A DNA stretch of 32,057 nucleotides. Origin: Campylobacteraceae bacterium. GTDB lineage: Bacteria; Campylobacterota; Campylobacteria; Campylobacterales; Campylobacteraceae. Positions 25,295 through 32,057 of the stretch are shown here, piece by piece. The DNA lies in NCBI GenBank assembly GCA_031255525.1, contig JAIRSJ010000090.1, positions 1 through 32,057 of the forward strand, in the 5' to 3' direction. Below the pieces are notes generated by a model. It saw only the letters and a list, made by a program, of their open reading frames with translations, was not told the DNA's origin and did not search any database. Position 1 is the stretch's first letter. The number at the start of each line of letters is the position of its first letter. Both the position numbers and the translations under genes were made by a program.

Positions 25295-26725
25295 TTATTT
25301 CAAACCCAACTTCTCTTTTAAGAGCTCATTTACTTTAGAGGGGTTTGCCGCGCCTTTGCTTTCTTTCATTACCTGCCCCACAAAAAATCCGAAAAGTTTC
25401 TCCTTACCCGCTTTTATCTGCTCTACCTTGTCTTGATTTGCGTCCAAAACCGCATCTATTATCGTTATTATCGCACCCTCATCGCTTACTTGTCTTAATC
25501 CTAATTCTTCAATGACATCGTCAACATTTTCATTATTTTTCATCAAAAAGTCTAAAATTTCCTTTGCCGCTTTGCCGCTTATCGCACCCTCTTCCACTCT
25601 TTTAACCAATGTGGCTAATTTGTCGGCTTTAACGGGTGAATTTTCTATTCCGACTCCACTTTCAAGGCGCCCTAAAAGCTCAACTGTAAGCCAATTTACA
25701 CTATTTTTCGCACTTGCTCCAAATTCTATCATCTCTTCAAAATATTTAGCTAACTCTACAGAACTTGTTACAACTCCGGCATCATACGGTTTTATACCAA
25801 ACTCTTTTATGTAACGAATCTTCTTTTCATCCGGAAGTTCCGGAATTTTGACACACTCTTCCATCATTGCATCATCTATCATCACAGGCAGCAAATCAGG
25901 ATCCGGGAAGTATCGGTACTCTGCGCTATCCTCTTTGCTTCTCATACTTCTTGTCTCACCGCTTTCAATGTTAAAAAGTCTTGTTTCCTGTACAACCTCT
26001 TTATCATAAACTCCGTCTATCCATGCTTCGCTTTGACGTTCTACTTCATAATCTATAGCTTTTTGAATAAATCTGAACGAATTTAGATTTTTTATCTCAA
26101 CTCTCGGATACAACTTTGTATCACCTTTTGGTCTTATGGATACATTTGCATCGCATCTGAAACTACCCTCTTGCATATTGGCATCGCTGATATTAAGATA
26201 TCTTAGTATCGCATGAATCTTTTTTAGGTACGACACAGCTTCACCGGAGCTTCTAAGATCAGGTTCGCTTACTATCTCCAAAAGCGGAGTACCCGCGCGA
26301 TTTAAGTCAACGCCGCTAAAATTCGCCTCATGCACATTTTTGCCGGCATCTTCCTCTAAATGCGCTCTTGTCACGCCTATTTTTTTTGTCGAGCCGTCTT
26401 CCAAATCTATATAAACCTCGCCTTTTTCAACGATTGGAATCTCAAATTGACTTATCTGATAAGCTTTTGGTAAGTCCGGATAAAAATAGTTTTTTCTATT
26501 AAAAATGGAGCGTTTATTTACAGTTGCGTTAATAGCAGTTCCAAAAGCTATTGATTTTTTAACCGCCTCTTTGTTTAGTACAGGAAGTGCTCCGGGAAGT
26601 CCCAAACACACAGGACATACATTTGTATTTGCTCTCTCGCCGAAACTCGTGGGGCATGAGCAGAAAATTTTTGTTTTTGTATTTAGCTGAGTATGAATTT
26701 CAAGACCTATCACAACTTCAAACAT
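25295..26725 (-). CDS. gatB: Aspartyl/glutamyl-tRNA amidotransferase subunit B
   Basis: This 476-residue GatB subunit converts misacylated Glu-tRNA(Gln) and/or Asp-tRNA(Asn) to the amidated form together with GatA and GatC, which are not nearby. The N-terminus [20 protein letters not shown], a zinc-type cysteine set (C22, C24, C37, C40) and [14 protein letters not shown] are diagnostic, as are [14 protein letters not shown] and [14 protein letters not shown]. The C-terminal YqeY-like tail domain (about 335-476) is present. It follows the ThiE-like gene by 9 bases. Full length is normal. Confidence 0.96.
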   Translation of the reverse strand: MFEVVIGLEIHTQLNTKTKIFCSCPTSFGERANTNVCPVCLGLPGALPVLNKEAVKKSIAFGTAINATVNKRSIFNRKNYFYPDLPKAYQISQFEIPIVEKGEVYIDLEDGSTKKIGVTRAHLEEDAGKNVHEANFSGVDLNRAGTPLLEIVSEPDLRSSGEAVSYLKKIHAILRYLNISDANMQEGSFRCDANVSIRPKGDTKLYPRVEIKNLNSFRFIQKAIDYEVERQSEAWIDGVYDKEVVQETRLFNIESGETRSMRSKEDSAEYRYFPDPDLLPVMIDDAMMEECVKIPELPDEKKIRYIKEFGIKPYDAGVVTSSVELAKYFEEMIEFGASAKNSVNWLTVELLGRLESGVGIENSPVKADKLATLVKRVEEGAISGKAAKEILDFLMKNNENVDDVIEELGLRQVSDEGAIITIIDAVLDANQDKVEQIKAGKEKLFGFFVGQVMKESKGAANPSKVNELLKEKLGLK

Positions 26726-26734
26726 ATATAACCT

Positions 26735-27286
26735 TTATATTAAAAAATAGCGGATAGACGCATATCCGATAGCCCCGGCTTTTTTACACATATCTATTTG
26801 AGAGCTTTCCAAAATACCGCCAAGCGCAATACATTTATGCGGTATTTTATCCGTTATTTCTTTTAACTTCTCTAAACCAAGAGGTTCATTTTTATCTGGG
26901 GTATAAAAAATTGGGCTTATTGTGACGATATCGGCTCCCAAAAAAAGCGCTTTATTTGCCTCTTTCAGAGAATGTGCACTTGCAAGCGTAAAAATATTTC
27001 TCTCTTTTGCCAAAGGAATATTTTCAAAATCTTTTGTTGAAAAATGAACTCCATAAGCCCCTAAAATTATTGTTTGCTGCCAAAAAGTATGTAAAATAGG
27101 CTTCGTATCCAAATCATTGCATACGGCTATAAAAGTTTCAGCCAAATCCTCATAATCTTTTGCATTTTTATCTCTTAAACAAGCATAATCTATTTTGTGT
27201 TTCTCGGCGACTTTTAAAAGTGTCTCTCTTATTGATTGTTTGGTATTTCCGTAATATTTTTGGTCAGTTATCAGATATGATATCAT
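26735..27286 (-). CDS. ThiE/TenI-family protein
   Basis: This 183-residue TIM-barrel protein is related to thiamine phosphate synthase. Matching segments are LITDQKY at the start, ACLRDK (35-40), GVHFSTKDF (79-87), ASAHSLKEA (102-110), GADIVTISPIF (117-127) and ALGGI (154-158). The NDxxD-type segment that helps bind the pyrimidine pyrophosphate in true ThiE is replaced by ILHTFWQQT, and the protein is short. It may thus be a TenI-like or diverged ThiE enzyme; the substrate is uncertain. The start (ATG 27286) lies 23 bases inside the upstream small gene and has no clear ribosome site, suggesting coupled translation. Confidence 0.75.
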   Translation of the reverse strand: MISYLITDQKYYGNTKQSIRETLLKVAEKHKIDYACLRDKNAKDYEDLAETFIAVCNDLDTKPILHTFWQQTIILGAYGVHFSTKDFENIPLAKERNIFTLASAHSLKEANKALFLGADIVTISPIFYTPDKNEPLGLEKLKEITDKIPHKCIALGGILESSQIDMCKKAGAIGYASIRYFLI

Positions 27287-27545
27287 CTGATTTTTTTTTC
27301 AAAAGTTTCTCAATCAGCTTTGTTTGGCGTTTCAACTCTTCCAATTTTTGCATTTGTATATGCGCAATTTCAACTATCAAAACCATAAAAAGTCCAAAAA
27401 GAGAACCGGCAAAAGCACCGAAAAGCCCGATAAAGAAACCTAAACGCACAAAGATAAAGAAAAATAAAATAGCGCCTAAAAACGCAAGAGCCCAAGAGGC
27501 TCCAGCTAAAAAACTAATTAGAAACTCAGTATATGATTTTCGCAA
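27264..27545 (-). CDS. Small membrane protein with C-terminal coiled coil (hypothetical)
   Basis: This 93-residue protein of unknown function has two predicted membrane helices (about residues 8-34 and 36-60; the first contains LAGASWALAFLGAILFFFIF) joined by a glycine-rich turn. They are followed by a charged, probably helical tail (QMQKLEELKRQTKLIEKLLK) that likely sits in the cytoplasm. It is placed 12 bases after atpB and overlaps the start of the ThiE-like gene. Codons near the end include a run of nine A (minus strand), a potential slippage spot. The tight spacing and the hydrophobic pattern support a real gene. Confidence 0.7.
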   Translation of the reverse strand: MRKSYTEFLISFLAGASWALAFLGAILFFFIFVRLGFFIGLFGAFAGSLFGLFMVLIVEIAHIQMQKLEELKRQTKLIEKLLKKKSDDIISDN

Positions 27546-27557
27546 GTTCCGTACTTT

Positions 27558-28235
27558 TTAATGTTCTTCACTGATTTGTACAGCGCCTGCTAAATACACA
27601 TAAGTCAATATCATAAATATAAAAGCTTGCAATGCGCCGAAAAATACCAATATAAAGAAAGGTAAAACAGGTAAAACCCATGGTGCTAAAAATAGTATAA
27701 CCATCAAAAATAAGTCGTCTCCTTTGACGTTTCCAAAAAGCCTGAAAGACAAAGAGACAATCCTCGATATATGAGAAATGACCTCTATCGGAAACATTAG
27801 AGGAGATAAAAAGATATTAGGTCCTAAAAAGTGCTTAAAATACTTTACAAAGCCGTTCTTTTTAATACCTTCAAAATTGTAGTACAAAAATACCATTAAA
27901 GCCAGCGGCAAGGTGATATTGATATTGCTTGTCGGCGCCTCAAAACCGGGAATCACTCCTATCATATTTGATACAAAAACAAAAAGAGCGATTGTAGCGG
28001 CTAACGGCAAATATTTTCTTGCAACCTCTTCGCCCGCAATTTCCGAAGCTACGCTGATAATACCCTCCAAAAATGACTCCATGACATTTTGAACACCGTT
28101 TGGTACAAGCTGCATGGATGAAGTGGCAACTTTTGCGATGACAAGAAGAATAACTGCAACGATAAGTATTTGAGATAAAACAAGCCAAGTGTGATTATCT
28201 GAGATAAGACCTGTGAAGAGAAAAAGTTCAGACAT
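27558..28235 (-). CDS. atpB: F0F1 ATP synthase subunit a
   Basis: This 225-residue integral membrane subunit forms the proton half-channels next to the c-ring. Five or six helices are visible. The essential arginine is R165 in SLSFRLFGNVKGDD, and the family motif continues in the last helix as GALQAFIFMILTYVYLAGA. The other ATP synthase genes are not in this window; a separate atpB is usual in Campylobacterota. An extended -10 promoter lies about 32 bases upstream, and atpB is the first gene of a likely six-gene unit ending with the dihydroorotase-like gene. Confidence 0.95.
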   Translation of the reverse strand: MSELFLFTGLISDNHTWLVLSQILIVAVILLVIAKVATSSMQLVPNGVQNVMESFLEGIISVASEIAGEEVARKYLPLAATIALFVFVSNMIGVIPGFEAPTSNINITLPLALMVFLYYNFEGIKKNGFVKYFKHFLGPNIFLSPLMFPIEVISHISRIVSLSFRLFGNVKGDDLFLMVILFLAPWVLPVLPFFILVFFGALQAFIFMILTYVYLAGAVQISEEH

Positions 28236-28266
28236 TTAAAGCCCTATTTTTAAAAATTTATGGATG

Positions 28267-28275
28267 ATTATAGCA
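28267..28275 (-). promoter_or_regulatory. Predicted extended -10 promoter of atpB and downstream genes
   Basis: On the minus strand the sequence reads TGCTATAAT, a perfect TATAAT (28272-28267) preceded by TGN. It would place the transcript start about 25 bases before ATG 28235. The upstream side is T/A-rich without a consensus -35, as is common in this group. Confidence 0.6.
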
Positions 28276-28501
28276 ATCAAAGAATTAAGATTTTATGAAT
28301 TTTGCCATTATATTGGTGATTTTTAAAAGTTTGTTTTTAATATTTGTTTTACGTATAAAAAGACTTTCTATCGCACCGTAAGAGAAAAAATTTCACAAAA
28401 CTTGAAAATATCCTGTATCGGTTTTTATTATCGTTTTTTCTTAAATATATATCATAACGATCGCTTTTAGGGAGTTATCAAACGGATTAAATTATAAAAA
28501 A

Positions 28502-29257
28502 CTACAATACGATACTGTCTATCTTTTTTGACTGTCCGAGGCGATATATCGCAAAATCGTATTTTACGGGATCATTAGCGTCAAATTTGCGAAGCGTTTG
28601 GGTCAATTCTAAAACAGCTTTAAAGTCATAAGTTTTTCGATTTAAAAGTCCGAGTTTTCTTGAGACATTAAATGTATGTACATCAAGCGGCATCAGCAAA
28701 TCGGCTTTATTTACCCGCTTCCAAAGTCCCATATCAAGCTCGTCGTCTCTTACCATCCAACGCAAAAACATATTCCATCTCTTATATGGCGAGGACGGAT
28801 TTGACGATGGTATTTTACCAAACAAAAATTCGTATCCTGCGGTTCTATAAGGGCTTAAGTCGTACAATTTTTCCAGTACTTTTTTGATTCCGGCTATTAC
28901 GCTATTCTCTTTTTTATACCCTTCAAAAAAAATGTCTTCCAAATTTGCCTCTTTTTTAAATTTGGCAAAAGTTTTGAAAATCTCCACCACATCCTCGTTC
29001 GTTTGAAATCTATAATATCGTCCCTTTAGTTTTCTTTCTATCGTTTTTTCGTCATCATTCAAAGCTGAAAAATCAAGCGAAAGCAAAAATTTTTCAATGA
29101 GTTTTGCATTGCCATAAGCAAATAACGCACAAATTAATGCGACAACATCATTACGATGCGTCTTTGCAACCCTCAAAGGATCCTCGCTCTCCATAAGTCC
29201 GGCATGATGATTTTTTTGTTTGACTTCAATATCAAGCAAGCTTTTTATATTATCCAT
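28502..29257 (-). CDS. TIGR02757 (DUF2400) family protein
   Basis: This 251-residue protein belongs to a conserved family of unknown function. It is recognised by DPLRVAKTHRNDVVALICALFAYGN near the N-terminus, KRWNMFLRWMVRDDELD in the middle, and the C-terminal PLDVHTFNVSRKLGLLNRK with DANDPVKYDFAIYRLG. The PLDVHT...R.LGL pattern recalls helix-hairpin-helix DNA glycosylases, so a nucleic-acid role is possible but only inferred. A good ribosome site (AGGGGGA) precedes ATG 29257. It is transcribed divergently from the large lipoprotein gene, with 106 bases between the starts. Confidence 0.85.
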   Translation of the reverse strand: MDNIKSLLDIEVKQKNHHAGLMESEDPLRVAKTHRNDVVALICALFAYGNAKLIEKFLLSLDFSALNDDEKTIERKLKGRYYRFQTNEDVVEIFKTFAKFKKEANLEDIFFEGYKKENSVIAGIKKVLEKLYDLSPYRTAGYEFLFGKIPSSNPSSPYKRWNMFLRWMVRDDELDMGLWKRVNKADLLMPLDVHTFNVSRKLGLLNRKTYDFKAVLELTQTLRKFDANDPVKYDFAIYRLGQSKKIDSIVL

Positions 29258-29363
29258 ATATCCCCCTAAAAAAATTTTATTATAGCCAAATTTTTAAGTT
29301 CTGTTTCAAGATCATATCGTTAAAATTATTTTTTAATTTATTATTAATAAAAAGGTTACTTAT

Positions 29364-32057
29364 ATGAAATATGTCATCTATGCTTCAAAGTTTTTGAATT
29401 TTTTGCTCATTTCTCTTCTTTTTATCTCTTGCGGAAATCATGACCAGGATGACCCAAACACTCCGAATAATCCGAACAATTTCAACATATCGCATATTCA
29501 AGTATCCCCCTCATTTATCAGCTTAAAGATAAACGATAAAAAGATATTAACCGTTTATGGAGTTTCAAAAGATAACTCGGTTTATACGCTTCATAATGAA
29601 GATATCAAATTTACCATAGATAAGAGCGATATAGCATCTATCAACAAAAAAGGAGAGCTGGAAGGCTTAAATGCCGGAAATGCAACCATTAAGGCAAGTT
29701 ATAATGATTTAAGCCCTTTGACAATTAGAGTCACAGTCTCGGAAGAGTTGAACACTTCAAATATCAATTCGGCATATTTTGGAAATTTATATGTAGATAC
29801 TATCCCCGAAGACTCTTCTTTGGAAAAATATGACGAAAGATTATTTGCTATGATGACAGGCAGAGTATTAGACAAAGATAATAAACCTTTAAAAGACGTA
29901 ACAGTAGCTATTCACAACTTCAATGAATACGGAAGTGTAAAAACAGACGAGAACGGCTCTTATGCTTTGCCTGTTGAGGGCGGAAAAAACATTATCGTAA
30001 GATATCAAAAGGCGGGATTTACCACTATAGATAGAGACATATATGCAAAAACGCAAGATTGGAGCATACTTCCTGACGTGAATATGTTAAAAAAAGATAC
30101 TAAAGTATCTGTTATCAATCTAAACAATTCATCCGTTCAAACGCATGTATCTTCTAAAATAGGAGATGAAAGAGGAGCAAGAAGCGCAACTATAGTATTT
30201 GAAGGAGTAAACAAGGCAAAAGCAGTAGATAAAGACGGAAACGAAAGAGAGTTAGAGAGTATAAATGTCAGAGCCACAGAGTTTGAAGTTCCGGCCTCAA
30301 TGCCATCAAATCTTCCCGATACCGTAGCATTTACATATTGTATAGACGTCACAGTCGATGGTATAAGTGATGATGAGAGTGTAGTGTTTGACGAACCTAT
30401 AGCTATGTATGTAGATAACTTTTTAGGATTTAATGTAGGAGAGATAGTACCGGTTGGGTATTACGACAGAAACAAAGGAGAGTGGATAGGTTCGGAAAAC
30501 GGGATAGTAATAAGACTTCTTGACATAAACGGTGATGGAATAATAGATGCATTAGATAGCAACAATGACGGGGAACCGGACGATTTGAACGATGATGGAG
30601 ATTTTAGCGATGAAGTGGCAGGATTACAGGATAATATAAATTATCAAGCCGGACAAACGTATATGAGAGCAAGGATAACACACTTTACACCGTGGGATTT
30701 AAATTTTGGTATGGCTCCTCCGCTTGATGCGAATTCTCCTGAAGAGTCAAATACAGACAACGATCCCAAAGGCGATTGTAAAATCCCCACAAACTCATAC
30801 ATTACCGCAAAAACACAAGTCTTGCATGAAGATATTGATATCGCGGGAACCGACATAAAACTTCACTACTCTTCTAAAAACACAAACGGATATAAAAATA
30901 CTATATCCGCTATAGTAGACACTACAAATATGGCATCTTCTGCATTTGAAGCCGACGCTATATTGGAGATAGCCGGCAAAAGATATGAAAAAAAATTGAA
31001 TAGAGGCGAAATTAATAATATAGAGTTTGAGTGGGACGGAAGAGATATGCTCGGAAACAAGTTATCAGGAGTTATAGACGGAACTATTACCGTAAGATAT
31101 AAATATAAAATGATATATTATGCCGCTTCAAAAAATTATGAAATAGCTTGGGGTAAAATAGGAACAAATCCGACAGGAATAGAGGGCATTGACAATATAG
31201 CCTATCAGTCCGTACAAAGTATCTCCGTAAGTGCAAACAGGAACAATGATGAGAATAATTTGGCTAATGGCTGGAGCATTGAAGATGATTTATATATGAA
31301 TCTAAGTCCCAAAGGAATTTTAAGTAACGCTGAAACTTTAAAATATATAGAGGTAAAAGACGGAATGCTCTTTGCTGTGGATAAAGAACCCGAAAACAGA
31401 TTCAACGGTTCGTTATTTAGAGATAATGTTTATTACGGATTAACGCTTACGAGACCTCTTCCTAGCTTTTACTCTAATCAAAACAGAGTTAATTTGATAG
31501 TAATCAATTTTCGCGAATATAAAGATTACAAGAGTGCTTACTATTCAAATCGTATCTTGTATGAATATAAAGATATTGGGTCATACTCCGAGCTTGGCTT
31601 ATATATCGCTCCAGAAGCAGAATATCCCGTTATAAATATAAACAATTATGACTATAATGCTTATTATAAAGGAACTATATTTGAAGGAATTCAAGAATAC
31701 AGTTATGCATATCTCTCTTATCCAAAAGATCTTAAAAATAAGATTAGACAAGGAGTAGAAAGCAATCAAAGCTACTACTTTACAACAAGTTCGGCTGGGG
31801 CTTTTGGCGGAGGTCCTGCTTTTTGGGTATCTTTGCCTTCAACGGAACTTTTATATAAAAAGGTAAATGATGTTCTAATACCAGATTATGATTATTCGTT
31901 AACCGATAATCCCGCCTTCTCTTTTCTTAATCTGAAAAAAACCGACATCGTCATCTTCAACTCCAACTTAGGTTATGTCTACGATGCCTCAACAGGAGTT
32001 TTAAAACAGATATTCGACAACACCATAAAACAGACAATCAGAACTTACGAACATGAC
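29364..32057 (+). CDS. Very large RHS/YD-repeat-type lipoprotein, N-terminal part (3' truncated by window edge)
   Basis: The frame from ATG 29364 stays open for 898 codons to the right edge. A signal peptide ends in FIS-C23, a lipoprotein cleavage site, followed by an Asn/Asp/Pro-rich linker (24-41). Next are a bacterial Ig-like (Big2-type) domain at about 43-127 and a carboxypeptidase-regulatory-like domain at about 163-230 (MTGRVLDKDNKPLKDVTVAI). A segment VPVGYYDRNKGEWIGSENG leads into an acidic DINGDGIIDALDSNNDG repeat (387-417, calcium-binding type). The part with TDIKLHYSSKN and FEWDGRD (about 515-600) is typical of the N-terminal modules of RHS proteins, and the end YVYDASTGVLKQIFDN (from 871) resembles a first YD repeat. 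The RHS core and any C-terminal toxin would lie beyond the window. Confidence 0.82.
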   Translation, partial: MKYVIYASKFLNFLLISLLFISCGNHDQDDPNTPNNPNNFNISHIQVSPSFISLKINDKKILTVYGVSKDNSVYTLHNEDIKFTIDKSDIASINKKGELEGLNAGNATIKASYNDLSPLTIRVTVSEELNTSNINSAYFGNLYVDTIPEDSSLEKYDERLFAMMTGRVLDKDNKPLKDVTVAIHNFNEYGSVKTDENGSYALPVEGGKNIIVRYQKAGFTTIDRDIYAKTQDWSILPDVNMLKKDTKVSVINLNNSSVQTHVSSKIGDERGARSATIVFEGVNKAKAVDKDGNERELESINVRATEFEVPASMPSNLPDTVAFTYCIDVTVDGISDDESVVFDEPIAMYVDNFLGFNVGEIVPVGYYDRNKGEWIGSENGIVIRLLDINGDGIIDALDSNNDGEPDDLNDDGDFSDEVAGLQDNINYQAGQTYMRARITHFTPWDLNFGMAPPLDANSPEESNTDNDPKGDCKIPTNSYITAKTQVLHEDIDIAGTDIKLHYSSKNTNGYKNTISAIVDTTNMASSAFEADAILEIAGKRYEKKLNRGEINNIEFEWDGRDMLGNKLSGVIDGTITVRYKYKMIYYAASKNYEIAWGKIGTNPTGIEGIDNIAYQSVQSISVSANRNNDENNLANGWSIEDDLYMNLSPKGILSNAETLKYIEVKDGMLFAVDKEPENRFNGSLFRDNVYYGLTLTRPLPSFYSNQNRVNLIVINFREYKDYKSAYYSNRILYEYKDIGSYSELGLYIAPEAEYPVININNYDYNAYYKGTIFEGIQEYSYAYLSYPKDLKNKIRQGVESNQSYYFTTSSAGAFGGGPAFWVSLPSTELLYKKVNDVLIPDYDYSLTDNPAFSFLNLKKTDIVIFNSNLGYVYDASTGVLKQIFDNTIKQTIRTYEHD

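Overview
The window is a stretch of AT-rich, gene-dense bacterial chromosome that most resembles the Campylobacterota (Campylobacter/Sulfurimonas-type). The strongest evidence is gene order. A minus-strand block reads icd-mdh-sucC-sucD-oorD-oorA-oorB-oorC, and a plus-strand block reads glmU-coaBC-uppS-prepilin peptidase-LptF/G permease-truA. As I recall, both runs match Campylobacter jejuni almost gene for gene. The monomeric isocitrate dehydrogenase and an atpB kept apart from the rest of the ATP synthase genes agree with this. The taxon is inferred from protein resemblance and synteny; no rRNA is present.

Layout: 1-643 (+) is the tail of a DoxX-like membrane protein and a YbgC-type thioesterase. 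772-8857 (-) is an eight-gene TCA operon running from isocitrate to succinate through 2-oxoglutarate:acceptor oxidoreductase; its genes mostly overlap as TAATG or ATGA. 8941-9930 (-) is mltG, and 9824-12397 (+) is a large AsmA-like protein whose start lies inside mltG. 12612-14883 (-) holds an NfeD/stomatin pair and cvfB. 15112-20742 (+) is the tightly overlapped envelope, cofactor and tRNA-modification operon. 20743-21339 is the longest gene-free stretch and contains a possible decayed reading frame. 21340-22815 (-) is a lone Lsa-type ABC-F protein. 23126-28235 (-) is atpB, a small membrane protein, a ThiE/TenI-like protein, gatB, gpsA and a dihydroorotase homologue lacking its metal ligands; these probably form one unit behind an extended -10 promoter. 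28502-29257 (-) is a TIGR02757 (DUF2400) protein. From 29364 to the right edge an open frame of 898 codons encodes the N-terminal part of a very large lipoprotein of the RHS/YD-repeat type.

Most of the window is conserved housekeeping. The TCA operon feeds 2-oxoglutarate and succinyl-CoA metabolism with ferredoxin- or quinone-linked electron transfer. The glmU-truA operon joins peptidoglycan/LPS precursor supply, CoA, undecaprenyl phosphate, secretion-signal processing and LPS export. The accessory-looking parts are the ABC-F island (about 20.75-23.1 kb) and the RHS lipoprotein at the right edge. No tRNA, rRNA, CRISPR array or intact insertion sequence was seen.
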